A stretch of 64,000 bases of DNA from Natroniella sulfidigena (GTDB lineage: Bacteria > Bacillota > Halanaerobiia > Halobacteroidales > Halobacteroidaceae). The position numbers and the translations under genes are program-made. Location of the stretch: NCBI RefSeq assembly GCF_023223645.1, contig NZ_JALKBY010000002.1, forward strand, positions 124,001 to 188,000, read 5' to 3'. Every line of letters starts with the position of its first letter. The first letter of the stretch is position 1. This document shows positions 16,798 through 27,102 of this stretch, piece after piece. Under the pieces are notes generated by a model that was given only the letters and a program-made list of their open reading frames with translations, was not told where the DNA came from and did not search any database.

Positions 16798-17259
16798 TTA
16801 ATCATTGTCAAGTTCTAGCTTTAAATCATTATTTTCTAAATATTTTTTAGTCATAGCTAATACTTCCTGATAGACATCTTGTAAAGCTACCCCCAAACTC
16901 TCTGCTACCAGCTTGCATTCTTCATACTCTGGAGCATACTTCAAAACTCTTCCTCCTTTAAAAGCAAGTTTGACAGTTATCTTACCAACAGAGGTATCTA
17001 CCTTTAAGAACTTTCTATTCAATTTTTCTCTAGTTACTTCATACTTTCTAATCCCTAATGTTGTTGTTTCTTTAAATAATACTTCTTCAATGTCTTCTAC
17101 TATCTCCTTAGTAGCTAATACATTGACTTTAACCCCTGGTCGATTCTTCTTCATCATTATATTTGTTAGATAGACATCTAAAGCACCAATTTCAAACAAC
17201 TTAGGCATTAAATAAGAATAGATCTCTGAATTCATATCATCAATATTTGTCTCTAGCAT
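16798..17259 (-). CDS. larC2: LarC C-terminal part (nickel insertion into the pincer cofactor)
   Basis: A 153-residue segment beginning MLETNIDDMNSEIYSYL; LETNIDDM is the block found in the middle of full-length LarC proteins. It has no convincing ribosome-binding site of its own and starts two bases after the stop of the N-terminal part, in the -1 frame. It is most likely made as the end of a frameshifted LarC1-LarC2 protein rather than alone. LarC inserts nickel into the pyridinium bis-thiocarboxylate precursor using CTP (known for the family). Confidence 0.88.
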   Translation of the reverse strand: MLETNIDDMNSEIYSYLMPKLFEIGALDVYLTNIMMKKNRPGVKVNVLATKEIVEDIEEVLFKETTTLGIRKYEVTREKLNRKFLKVDTSVGKITVKLAFKGGRVLKYAPEYEECKLVAESLGVALQDVYQEVLAMTKKYLENNDLKLELDND

Positions 17260-17261
17260 AA

Positions 17262-17996
17262 TTAGAGTTTCTTGACTTTTTTTTTACCCAATGTCACTCG
17301 CAATAAATTACTGATCTCTAACTCTTTACTGCCTAGTCCATAACCTACTTGCTCAACTACCATCTCAGGATAAGGAATAAAATCAGTAGCTAATACCTTA
17401 ATTATTGCTGCTCCGGTAGGAGTAACCAACTCACTCTCTACTCCTTTAGAATAAACAGCAACATCCTGTAAAATCTCTAAAGTAGCAGGAGCAGGGACAG
17501 GTAGCTTACCATGAGCACAATTGACAAACCCCCTTCCTAAATGTAAAGGAGAAGAATAAATCCGATCAACCTCCAACTTATCTATACAGATAGCAGCCCC
17601 TACAATATCAATAATCGAATCTATAGCTCCTACTTCATGAAACTGCACCTCACTTAGCGGCTGATTATGGATTTTAGCTTCTGCTTTAGCTATTAGCTCA
17701 AAAATTTCACAACTTAAGTCTTTAACATCCTCATTTAAGCTACTAGTAGTGATTAAATCTTTAATATCCTGTAGACTACGATGATGATGCTCTTGCTGAT
17801 CGACAATTACATTAAAATCCGTCCCACTAATTCCATTTTTCTGTCCATAACCGATTTCCAATTGATAACCAGTCAGATCTATTTTTTTCAATTCTTTCAC
17901 AAACTCTTCTTGATCTACTCCTAAATCAAGTAAAGCACCGATTGTCATATCCCCACTAATCCCTGCTAAACAATCAAAATAGAGTATCTTTTCCAT
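17262..17996 (-). CDS. larC1: LarC N-terminal part
   Basis: A 244-residue protein beginning MEKILYFDCLAGISGDMTIGALLDLG, with QFHEVGAIDSIIDIVGAA and GPT-like ELVTPTGAAIIKVLA blocks, typical of LarC (former DUF111). It ends after the A-rich stretch GKKKVKKL. In the -1 frame the reading continues GKKK-SQETLIM-LETNIDDM into larC2. It follows larB by 15 bp. Family knowledge: LarC of lactobacilli is also split into larC1 and larC2, and full-length LarC is made by ribosomal frameshifting. Confidence 0.92.
   Translation of the reverse strand: MEKILYFDCLAGISGDMTIGALLDLGVDQEEFVKELKKIDLTGYQLEIGYGQKNGISGTDFNVIVDQQEHHHRSLQDIKDLITTSSLNEDVKDLSCEIFELIAKAEAKIHNQPLSEVQFHEVGAIDSIIDIVGAAICIDKLEVDRIYSSPLHLGRGFVNCAHGKLPVPAPATLEILQDVAVYSKGVESELVTPTGAAIIKVLATDFIPYPEMVVEQVGYGLGSKELEISNLLRVTLGKKKVKKL
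17277..17285 (-). other. probable -1 ribosomal frameshift site in larC
   Basis: A run of nine A on the coding (minus) strand (GGT AAA AAA AAA GTC). Slipping back one base at AAA-AAA gives AGT CAA GAA ACT CTA ATT ATG, in frame with larC2. The 0 frame stops 12 bases later. Confidence 0.75.
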
Positions 17997-18011
17997 ACTT
18001 ATATCCTCTCT

Positions 18012-18785
18012 TTAAGAATTTTTCTTCAATGCAGTTTCAATCTGGCGATTAATAGTACTGGCTAGATAAGCAGCACCAAAACCATTATCAATATTGACCA
18101 CTCCAATCCCACTAGAACAACTATTTAACATGGTCAATAAAGCTGATACCCCTTCAAAATTAGCACCATAACCGATACTGGTTGGAACAGCTATTACTGG
18201 CTTATCTACTAAACCTCCAACTACACTGGCCAGCGCACCTTCCATTCCTGCTACAGTAATAATGATATTAGCATCATCTAACTTGTCTCGATTTGATAAT
18301 AACCGATGAATTCCCGCCACCCCTACATCATATAATCTCTCAACAGTATTTCCTAAGACTTGAGCAGTTACTACTGCCTCTTCAGCTACTGGAATATCTG
18401 AAGTTCCACCAGTAACAACCAAGATTTTACTGGTTGTTGTTTCAAGTTCTTGTTTTTTAATCACAACTGTCTTAGCTAGCTCATTATATTCTATCTCATC
18501 TGTTATATCCTGCAACGCTTCATAAATTTCAGTGTTGGCCCTGGTTGCTAAAATATTATTATCTCGCTCTAACATCTTAACAACTATCCCTTTAATATGG
18601 TCTACTGACTTTCCCTCACAGTATATAACCTCTGGATAACCATTTCTCAAACCACGATGATGATCTACTTTAGCATATCCTAAATCTTCAAATGGCAAAT
18701 CTTTCAACTGCTCCATAGCAGATTCTACATCTAACTTCCCGCTCTTTACTTGTTCTAATGTCTGCTTAATAACTTCATTTTTCAT
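18012..18785 (-). CDS. larB: nickel-pincer cofactor biosynthesis protein LarB
   Basis: LarB carboxylates and hydrolyses nicotinic acid adenine dinucleotide to a dicarboxylated mononucleotide, the first step of the cofactor pathway. The 257-residue protein has the AIR carboxylase (PurE)-like C-terminal domain: VVTGGTSDIPVAEEAV (about 125-140), VAGMEGALASVVGGLVDKPVIAVPTSIGYG and GFGAAYLAS. Flanked by larE and larC1 with 15 bp gaps on each side: one operon. Confidence 0.95.
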   Translation of the reverse strand: MKNEVIKQTLEQVKSGKLDVESAMEQLKDLPFEDLGYAKVDHHRGLRNGYPEVIYCEGKSVDHIKGIVVKMLERDNNILATRANTEIYEALQDITDEIEYNELAKTVVIKKQELETTTSKILVVTGGTSDIPVAEEAVVTAQVLGNTVERLYDVGVAGIHRLLSNRDKLDDANIIITVAGMEGALASVVGGLVDKPVIAVPTSIGYGANFEGVSALLTMLNSCSSGIGVVNIDNGFGAAYLASTINRQIETALKKNS

Positions 18786-18800
18786 ACTCTACCCCTCTTT

Positions 18801-19634
18801 CTATTTATCTTCGATTCTTTTCTCTGCTTCATCCAACACTTCATTCATACTCCCTGGACGATAACCTGCTAAGTCCAATGTTACATAAGTAAAACCTATC
18901 TCTTTTAACTTAGCTGAAATTTGATCCATTACTTCTAGTTCAAAGAACTTCTTTCTTTCCTCAGGAGCAACTTCAATTCTAGCAATCTGCTCATGATGTC
19001 TAACCCTAAACTGTTTAAAACCAAGTTCTATTAAATAATCTTCCGCTTGCTCAACCATCGATAACTTCTCTTCATTTATCTCTTCTCCATAAGGAAAGCG
19101 AGAAGATAAGCAGGCAAAAGCTGGTTTATTCCACGTAGGAAGCCCCAACCTCTTTGATAATTCTCTAATATCATCTTTGGTCAGTTCAGCTTCTTTAAGA
19201 GGACTAACTACTTCTAATTCCTCAGCTGCTTTCATTCCTGGTCGAAAATCTTGCAAATCATCATAATTAGAACCATCAAGTACATACTTTATATTGCGTT
19301 CCTTAGCTACTTCCTCTACTTTAGAAAATAGTTCATGCTTACAGTAATAGCATCTATCAGGTGGGTTGTTAGCAAAACCATCTACCTCTGTCTCCTCTGA
19401 AATAATAACTACCTGCTCAATCCCTATCTCTTCTGCTAACTCTTTTGCCTCCTTAAACTCTCTTTCGGGGTATGTAGATGATCTAGCTGTAACTGCCACT
19501 GCATTATCTCCTAACACATCTTTACAGACTTTACTTAAAAACGTACTATCTACCCCTCCAGAGAAAGCAATAACTACACTACCTAACTCTGTAATGATAT
19601 TCTGCAATTTTTGATATTTTTGATCTAAATTCAT
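18801..19634 (-). CDS. larE: ATP-dependent sacrificial sulfur transferase LarE
   Basis: Donates sulfur from its own cysteine to the cofactor precursor. The 277-residue protein has the PP-loop SGGVDS (25-30) and a cysteine at 175 (PAFACLSSR) where LarE of Lactobacillus has its sacrificial Cys176. DRCYYC (94-98) is the other cysteine pair. No extra C-terminal cysteines are seen, which argues for the single-use type rather than the [4Fe-4S] type. The start at 19634 has GGAGG seven bases upstream; a longer reading adds ten residues. Confidence 0.93.
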   Translation of the reverse strand: MNLDQKYQKLQNIITELGSVVIAFSGGVDSTFLSKVCKDVLGDNAVAVTARSSTYPEREFKEAKELAEEIGIEQVVIISEETEVDGFANNPPDRCYYCKHELFSKVEEVAKERNIKYVLDGSNYDDLQDFRPGMKAAEELEVVSPLKEAELTKDDIRELSKRLGLPTWNKPAFACLSSRFPYGEEINEEKLSMVEQAEDYLIELGFKQFRVRHHEQIARIEVAPEERKKFFELEVMDQISAKLKEIGFTYVTLDLAGYRPGSMNEVLDEAEKRIEDK

Positions 19635-19736
19635 TTTATTACCTCCATTATTAATTAATATCAAACTGAACAGGCCATCAGACCACTAGTTTAATATTCA
19701 GGATAGATCTAGTTTTTCCTGCTTTCAATTTTTTAT

Positions 19737-19782
19737 AAAAAAAGAAGGTCTCCTTAGAAAATTCTAAGAAGACCTTCTTGAT
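19737..19782 (-). terminator. groEL terminator
   Basis: AAGAAGGTCTTCTTAGAA pairs with TTCTAAGGAGACCTTCTT, followed by TTTTTAT on the minus strand. Confidence 0.9.
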
Positions 19783-19797
19783 CTTAAGCAGAGGAAG

Positions 19798-21465
<1,668 letters not shown>

Positions 21466-21546
21466 TCAACCTCCTTGATTTTTTCTTCTAAATTTATTTT
21501 TAAATCATCAAATCTTTACCTAAAATCCAAAAGTTAAAGATGTTGC

Positions 21547-21834
21547 TTACTCAACGATTGCTAAAATATCTTTTTCATTAACAATCAAATATTCCTCACC
21601 TTGATGCTTAACCTCAGTTCCAGCAAACTTACTATAAATAACGATATCTCCTTCAGCTACCTGCGGAGCAATAACCTCTCCACTATCTGCTCTTCTTCCT
21701 TCACCAACTGCTACAACCTTACCTTCTTGTGGCTTTTCTTTAGCACTATCCGGTAACACAATTCCACTTTCAGTCTTTTCTTCTCTTTCTACAGTCTGAA
21801 TTACTACTCTGTCCTCTAAAGGCTTAATTCCCAT
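21547..21834 (-). CDS. groES: co-chaperonin GroES (Hsp10)
   Basis: The 95-residue length is normal. [38 protein letters not shown] contains the mobile loop, which binds Gro[17 protein letters not shown] ends the protein. The promoter and perfect CIRCE lie just upstream. Confidence 0.98.
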   Translation of the reverse strand: MGIKPLEDRVVIQTVEREEKTESGIVLPDSAKEKPQEGKVVAVGEGRRADSGEVIAPQVAEGDIVIYSKFAGTEVKHQGEEYLIVNEKDILAIVE

Positions 21835-21883
21835 TGAACACCCTCCTTTTAATATGATTATATTTTATTATGATCATTTTTTA

Positions 21884-21910
21884 TTAGCACTCACCATTAA
21901 CGAGTGCTAA
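21884..21910. promoter_or_regulatory. CIRCE operator (HrcA binding site)
   Basis: TTAGCACTC and GAGTGCTAA separated by nine bases, a perfect match to the HrcA operator. It lies between the groES promoter and the groES start, so groESL is heat-shock controlled by HrcA. Confidence 0.97.
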
Positions 21911-21924
21911 TGATTACGTAACTA

Positions 21925-21953
21925 ATAATAACTAAATCTGTCCTTAAAATCAA
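21925..21953 (-). promoter_or_regulatory. groESL promoter
   Basis: TTGATT (21948-21953), 17-base spacer, TATTAT (21925-21930). The transcript would start just before the CIRCE. Confidence 0.7.
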
Positions 21954-22095
21954 ATTGCTTCTCAACTTATAAACCTGAATTAATTTTAATTAGAGGTTAT
22001 TATATCCTTAAAACTCATCTTTTCTCAAATAAACTCTATTATTTACCTCTTGCCAGTATTGTATTGTATCCAAATTCCAATTTTTTATTCCTTAA

Positions 22096-22275
22096 CCACT
22101 AAATATCAGTGTACAGTTTACAGTTGACGGTTGACAGTTAAGAGCATTAGAGCATTAAAACATTCAAATCAAACCCATTCTAAACCTTTAGAAAACTTTT
22201 AATCTCTTGATCTTTAACTGTAAACTGTAAACCGTAAACTGTCAACTTAATGTTGTGGCACAAAAGTGCTACAAT
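22096..22275. repeat. inverted heptamer-repeat element upstream of the ACT gene
   Basis: Left arm 22097-22140 (CCACTAAATATCAGTGTACA, then GTTTACA/GTTGACG/GTTGACA units) and right arm 22213-22247 (AACTGTA units), which are opposite in sense. An imperfect hairpin TTGTGGCAC/GTGCTACAA closes it at 22252-22275. Same family as 16564-16765. Confidence 0.8.
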
Positions 22276-22293
22276 ATTATAATCCTTTATCAG

Positions 22294-22322
22294 TTGACAG
22301 AATTAAATAAATAATATAAGAT
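22294..22322 (+). promoter_or_regulatory. promoter of the ACT/DUF711 operon
   Basis: TTGACA (22294-22299), 17-base spacer, TAAGAT (22317-22322), about 60 bases before the first ATG. Confidence 0.6.
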
Positions 22323-22381
22323 AATATTTAAATATCTACTCGATTATGTAAGAATCAAACTCAAAGGAGGTATTATAAATA

Positions 22382-22678
22382 ATGCATCAACAAGCTGATA
22401 ATTCAGAAGAACGAGCTGTCGTTACAGTTTTAGGAGCAGACAAGGTCGGTATAGTAGCTAAAGTAACAACAGCCCTAGCAAATCATAATGCTAACATAGT
22501 TGATATTAGTCAAACATTATTAGAAGACATCTTCTCAATGATTATGTTGATTGAAATTAGTAATTTAAAGACTGATTTTGAAACTTTAAACAAAGAATTA
22601 ACAGAATTAGAAGAAGAGATAAACGTAGAAATAAAACTACAACATGAAAACATCTTTAAATATATGCATCGAGTCTAA
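22382..22678 (+). CDS. ACT domain protein (UPF0237 family)
   Basis: A 98-residue ACT domain: RAVVTVLGADKVGIVAKVTTALANHNANIVDISQT with a glycine turn and the later strand IFSMIMLIEI. It likely binds a small ligand, perhaps an amino acid. Preceded by AAAGGAGG. It is followed after 16 bp by the DUF711 protein; this gene pair is conserved in many Firmicutes and archaea, but its joint function is unknown to me. Confidence 0.92.
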   Translation: MHQQADNSEERAVVTVLGADKVGIVAKVTTALANHNANIVDISQTLLEDIFSMIMLIEISNLKTDFETLNKELTELEEEINVEIKLQHENIFKYMHRV

Positions 22679-22694
22679 TTAGGAGGTGACTAGA

Positions 22695-24056
22695 TTGCTA
22701 TTTAATAACCAAGAGATTTTAGAAACAATCCAGATGGTTAAAACAGAAAACTTTGATATTAGGACAATTACTATGGGAATTAACTTACGAGACTGTGCTC
22801 ACCCTGATATTGAACAATTAGCTACCAATATTTATGATAAAGTAACTACTAAAGCCCAAGACTTAGTATCAACAGCAAACAAGATAGAGCGAAAATTTGG
22901 AATTCCTATCGTCAATAAAAGAATTTCTGTTACCCCTATCTCAATTATTGCTGATGCTTGCCAAGAAACTGATTATACTAGCATTGCTCAAACTTTAGAT
23001 AAAGCTGCTAAGGAAGTAGGAGTTGATTTTATAGGAGGCTTTTCTGGATTAGTACATAAAGGCTATACTAAAGGAGAGAAGAATTTAATCAATTCAATCC
23101 CTCAAGCCTTAGCTACTACAGACAAGGTCTGCTCTTCTATCAATGTTGCCTCTACTAAAGCTGGAATTAATATGGATGCTGTCTTAGAAATGGGAGCAAC
23201 TATTAAAGAAGCAGCTCAACTAACTGCTAAACAAGATGGACTAGGAGCAGCTAAACTTGTCGTCTTCTGTAATGTTCCAGAAGATAACCCCTTTATGGCT
23301 GGAGCCTTTCATGGTACTGGAGAACCTGAAACAGTCATTAATATTGGAATCAGTGGGCCTGGCGTAGTCAAAAATGTAGTTGAGCAAATTCCAGATGCTG
23401 ATTTCAATACTTTAGCAGATACAATCAAAAGAACAGCCTTTAAGATTACTCGAGTAGGAGAGTTGGTCGGTGCAACAGCTTCTGATATGTTAGATATACC
23501 ATTCGGAATTGTCGACTTATCATTAGCACCCACCCCAGCAATCGGAGATAGTGTAGCGAATATTTTAGAAAGTATGGGATTAGAATCATGCGGAACCCAT
23601 GGCACAACGGCTGCTCTAGCTTTATTAAATGATGCAGTTAAAAAAGGTGGTTCAATGGCTTCTTCCTCAGTAGGAGGTCTAAGTGGAGCTTTTATCCCTG
23701 TCAGTGAAGATCAGGGAATGATTAAAGCAGCTGAAATAGGTTCATTAAACCTAGAGAAATTAGAGGCAATGACTTCAGTCTGCTCAGTAGGATTAGATAT
23801 GATTGCTGTTCCAGGAGCTACATCCAGTGAGACAATTGCAGCTATTATCTCAGATGAGATGGCAATTGGAATGATTAATAAGAAGACAACTGCTGTCAGA
23901 ATTATTCCTGCTCCTAATAAAGAGATTGGCGATAAGGTTGAATTTGGTGGTCTATTAGGAGAAGCACCAATTATGAAGGTTAGTAAATTCAACTCTGATA
24001 AATTTGTGCAACGAGGCGGTAGAATCCCTGCCCCTATTCAAGCATTGACTAATTAA
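22695..24056 (+). CDS. DUF711 / UPF0210 family protein
   Basis: About 453 residues, with the family blocks [19 protein letters not shown] at the N-terminus, [22 protein letters not shown], and [20 protein letters not shown]. Classified by sequence as a PFL-like (pyruvate formate-lyase fold) protein but without a proven reaction. I place the start at the TTG at 22695, eight bases after AGGAGG; a GTG within the ribosome-binding site would add three residues. Pairs with the ACT protein upstream and ends at a strong terminator. Confidence 0.9.
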   Translation: MLFNNQEILETIQMVKTENFDIRTITMGINLRDCAHPDIEQLATNIYDKVTTKAQDLVSTANKIERKFGIPIVNKRISVTPISIIADACQETDYTSIAQTLDKAAKEVGVDFIGGFSGLVHKGYTKGEKNLINSIPQALATTDKVCSSINVASTKAGINMDAVLEMGATIKEAAQLTAKQDGLGAAKLVVFCNVPEDNPFMAGAFHGTGEPETVINIGISGPGVVKNVVEQIPDADFNTLADTIKRTAFKITRVGELVGATASDMLDIPFGIVDLSLAPTPAIGDSVANILESMGLESCGTHGTTAALALLNDAVKKGGSMASSSVGGLSGAFIPVSEDQGMIKAAEIGSLNLEKLEAMTSVCSVGLDMIAVPGATSSETIAAIISDEMAIGMINKKTTAVRIIPAPNKEIGDKVEFGGLLGEAPIMKVSKFNSDKFVQRGGRIPAPIQALTN

Positions 24057-24078
24057 GATTAAGGTTAAGCAAAATCCT

Positions 24079-24110
24079 GCCACAGGTTAAAACCTGTGGC
24101 TTTATCTTTT
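24079..24110 (+). terminator. terminator of the ACT/DUF711 operon
   Basis: GCCACAGGTT and AACCTGTGGC form a 10-base-pair stem, followed by TTTATCTTTT. Confidence 0.9.
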
Positions 24111-24147
24111 ATACTTCTCATTTTAATGATTATAAGTCTCTTTATTG

Positions 24148-24190
24148 TTTACTCAAGCTTAGACTCAAACTTAGACTTAAACTTAGGTTT
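24148..24190. repeat. hexamer-type repeat abutting the radical SAM gene
   Basis: Units of CTTAGA/CTCAAA/CTTAAA, the reverse-complement sense of the arrays at 12988, 39668 and 63344. It runs into the stop codon of the neighbouring gene. Confidence 0.7.
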
Positions 24191-25541
24191 AATCAACTAC
24201 CTCTACTACTACTCCAAACTCTTCCTCTAACTTCTGATACTCTTCTCCTGTCAGATCCCGGCCCCAATTATCAAAAGCAATTCCTGGTAATAAGATCAGA
24301 TCAATTTCAGCTAACTGCTCCTGATAATCTAACAATACCTTTCTAAAATCATCTACAACTAATAATCCAGCACATAAGATAGAACCACCAAAAAAATCAT
24401 TATTGACAGTAGCTACTTCTAACTGCCAAGTTGGATTATTATTAAGTAGTAGTTGTAGACCTTCCTTGATAACTTCTGTAGCTAAGACAGAAGTTAAGAT
24501 TAGAATCTGCTCAGCATGATGATAATTAATCACTCGTTCTAATTTTTCCACTAATTGAGGGGCCAAATCATAACTAAAGATCAGTCCAGATTTTTGACCT
24601 GCTGACTTATTAATTACAACTTCCTTGATCTCTCCTTGCCTTTCTAATTTGATCTGAGGATCTTCACTACTCAATAACTGCTGAAATGCATCCACCCGAG
24701 AGATAACCTCGACTCCATCAACCTCAATAATTCTATCCCCAACTTCAATTTGACTAGCACTAGCTGATGATCCATCAATTATCCCTAATATCTCAGCCTC
24801 TAAATTCGATAACTTTACTGGTTCTAACATAATTGGAACCTGATATTTAGTTCGACAATCATCAAAAAAATTAGTTAACTGCTCCCATAAACTGAGCTTA
24901 AACTTCATTTTAGAAGGACTAAATCTTGTATACCCTGGTAAGAAGACTCTAACTGTCTGGGCTCCATAAGACTCTAAAGCAGCAATGGTTGCTTCTAACT
25001 TTGACCAACCAGTTACTGTCGGTAAAGCTACTATACTACCATGATAGATAATCTCTAGCTCTTGTAATCCTTTCATTACATCTATAATTGATTGTTCTTG
25101 CTTTTGATTCATCAATTTCTTTCTACTTGCAGAACCAATACTATTAACTGACAGATTAAGCTCAATTGGTCGTAAGCGGGCCAACTCCCTCAACCTTTCA
25201 GTAGTTAGATTAATTCCATTAGTCGTCATCTGCAATAAAGTATCAGGAAATTGGCTCCGTACCAACTTAAGTAGCTCCATTATTTGTGGGTGAGTAAAGG
25301 GCTCTCCTTCACAGATTCTAGTAGCAGATTCTCCGATTACAATTTTGCTATCAGCATTTAAAAAAGGAATTATCTCTTTCAGCTCAGCCAAAGAGCGATG
25401 TCCAGAAGAAAAGACCTCTACATTAGCTGGATTACCTTGATGGCTACAAAATAAACAACTGAGATTACAAACTGATGTAACTGGTAAAATATTTTCTTTC
25501 TGAGCTGATAAAATGGCTAGTTGCTGTTCAGTATACTCCAT
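24189..25541 (-). CDS. radical SAM protein with PDZ and DUF512 domains
   Basis: About 450 residues. The N-terminal radical SAM domain has a C-x3-C-x2-C cluster motif (VCNLSCLFCSHQ, about residue 24), unlike the usual CxxxCxxC only in context. A PDZ-like segment follows (about 260-320: VGDRIIEVDGVEVISR), then a DUF512-type C-terminus (VATVNNDFFGGSILCAGLLV and DLILLPGIAFDNWGRDLT). In the common DUF512 family the PDZ domain comes first; here it lies between. Function unknown. The start at 25541 has AGGAGG six bases upstream. Confidence 0.85.
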   Translation of the reverse strand: MEYTEQQLAILSAQKENILPVTSVCNLSCLFCSHQGNPANVEVFSSGHRSLAELKEIIPFLNADSKIVIGESATRICEGEPFTHPQIMELLKLVRSQFPDTLLQMTTNGINLTTERLRELARLRPIELNLSVNSIGSASRKKLMNQKQEQSIIDVMKGLQELEIIYHGSIVALPTVTGWSKLEATIAALESYGAQTVRVFLPGYTRFSPSKMKFKLSLWEQLTNFFDDCRTKYQVPIMLEPVKLSNLEAEILGIIDGSSASASQIEVGDRIIEVDGVEVISRVDAFQQLLSSEDPQIKLERQGEIKEVVINKSAGQKSGLIFSYDLAPQLVEKLERVINYHHAEQILILTSVLATEVIKEGLQLLLNNNPTWQLEVATVNNDFFGGSILCAGLLVVDDFRKVLLDYQEQLAEIDLILLPGIAFDNWGRDLTGEEYQKLEEEFGVVVEVVD

Positions 25542-25562
25542 AATAAACCTCCTATCAAAATA

Positions 25563-25591
25563 ATAAAGATCCCCTAAATTAGGAGATCTCA
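25563..25591 (-). terminator. terminator after tsaD
   Basis: GAGATCTCCTAA and TTTAGGGGATCTTT pair on the minus strand, followed by ATTATTTT. Confidence 0.75.
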
Positions 25592-25601
25592 TTTAATCTA
25601 A

Positions 25602-26621
25602 CTAACCTAACTTTAAATTAGGTTCTGCATTTAAAGAATAAGGTGCTACTTGTTGGTCTAATTGCCACTTGAAATAAGCAGCACTCCCAATCATAGCAGC
25701 ATTATCTGTACATAATTGTGGTTCAGGATAATATAAACTTAAGCCTAATTCTTCTATTCTAATCGTTAATTCCTTCCTCAACTGCCTGTTAGAAGCAACT
25801 CCTCCCGAAAGTAATACGGTCTTAACCTCTTTATCTTCAGCAGCTTTGATTACCTTACTAACTAAAATATCAACGACAGCTTGTTGAAAACTGGCTGCTA
25901 AATCAGCCTTAGGAATTTCCTCTTCTTTCTGTCGTTTTTGATTGATATAATTTAAAACAGCCGTCTTTAAACCACTGAAACTAAAATCATAATCTGGACT
26001 ATCAATCATTGGTCGTGGTAGATCAACTGCTGCTGGATTTCCTTCTTTAGCCAGCTTATCAATTGCTGGCCCTCCTGGATAACCTAACTCCATTACTCGA
26101 GCTACTTTATCAAAAGCTTCTCCTGCAGCATCATCTTTAGTCCTTCCTAATATTTGATAACTCCCTAATTGATCAAAATATAATAGATCAGTATGACCAC
26201 CTGATACAGTTAAACAAATCAATGGAAGTTCTAACTCAGAATAAGAGATAAAATTAGCATAAATATGCCCTTCGATATGATTAACAGCAATCAAAGGTAA
26301 ATTATGAGCATAAGCTATTGCTTTAGCAGCTGCAATACCAACCAATAATCCTCCTACTAAACCTGGCCCATAGGTTACTGCTACAGCTGATAGATCTTGA
26401 TAATTAACTCCTGCCTCTATTAAAGCCTCATTAATCACAGGATTAATCAATTCCACATGCTTACGAGAAGCAATTTCAGGAACAACCCCCCCAAACTTGC
26501 GGTGCCAATCAATTTGAGAAGCAATTATATTTGATAAAACTTGAGTTCCATCCTTAATAACTGCTGCTGAAGTTTCATCACAGGAAGTCTCAATTGCTAA
26601 CACTAAAAAGGGTTCTGACAT
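25602..26621 (-). CDS. tsaD: tRNA N6-adenosine threonylcarbamoyltransferase TsaD
   Basis: Transfers threonylcarbamoyl to A37 of ANN-decoding tRNAs, with TsaB and TsaE. The 339-residue ASKHA-fold protein has ETSCDETSAAVI (about 10-21), the metal-binding HIEGHIYA, SGGHTDL and LLSGGVASN. The ATG at 26621 is preferred; a TTG start directly against the ribosome-binding site is too close. Last gene of the tsaE-tsaB-rimI-tsaD run. Confidence 0.96.
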   Translation of the reverse strand: MSEPFLVLAIETSCDETSAAVIKDGTQVLSNIIASQIDWHRKFGGVVPEIASRKHVELINPVINEALIEAGVNYQDLSAVAVTYGPGLVGGLLVGIAAAKAIAYAHNLPLIAVNHIEGHIYANFISYSELELPLICLTVSGGHTDLLYFDQLGSYQILGRTKDDAAGEAFDKVARVMELGYPGGPAIDKLAKEGNPAAVDLPRPMIDSPDYDFSFSGLKTAVLNYINQKRQKEEEIPKADLAASFQQAVVDILVSKVIKAAEDKEVKTVLLSGGVASNRQLRKELTIRIEELGLSLYYPEPQLCTDNAAMIGSAAYFKWQLDQQVAPYSLNAEPNLKLG

Positions 26622-26643
26622 AAAATTCTTCAACTCCTTTGAC

Positions 26644-27087
26644 CTATAACTTTTTCCACATAATTAAAGCATCTTCTTGGTTATCGCTATAATAACCTTC
26701 TCTAACTCCAATGCTAACAAAACCTTCTTTGCGATATAATTTTTGAGCTGTTTGATTAGACATCCTAACCTCTAATGTGATCATCTTAATTTTTCTTGCT
26801 TCAAGTTTGGCATATAAATACCGTAATAACTCAGTAGCTATCTTCTGACGCCGGTAATTCTTACTGATTGCTAAAGTAGTTAGATGAGCTTTATATGAAA
26901 CTATCCATGCTCCAAGGTAAGCAATTATCTGCTCACCTACAAGTCCTACTATGTAATAACCATGCTCAGTATTTAACTCTCTTTTAAAAGCTGCTTTCGA
27001 CCACGGAACTGCAAATGTTTCCCGTTCAATCTTTAAAATTTGACCTAAATATTTTTTCTGCATTGGAGCAATTTCAAGTTGGCTCAA
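26644..27087 (-). CDS. rimI: ribosomal protein alanine N-acetyltransferase RimI
   Basis: A 147-residue GNAT protein. IERETFAVPWSKAAFKREL near the start and the acetyl-CoA loop YRRQKIATELLRYL (about 80-93) are typical; TLEVRMSNQTAQKLYRKEGFVSIGVREGYY ends the domain. It lies between tsaB and tsaD, its usual neighbours. Confidence 0.95.
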   Translation of the reverse strand: MSQLEIAPMQKKYLGQILKIERETFAVPWSKAAFKRELNTEHGYYIVGLVGEQIIAYLGAWIVSYKAHLTTLAISKNYRRQKIATELLRYLYAKLEARKIKMITLEVRMSNQTAQKLYRKEGFVSIGVREGYYSDNQEDALIMWKKL

Positions 27088-27102
27088 TTTAAAACACCTG
27101 CA

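Noticed and set aside
23309-23992. Minus-strand ORFs inside the DUF711 gene
   Set aside because: Antisense shadows of a clearly conserved gene; no start signals.
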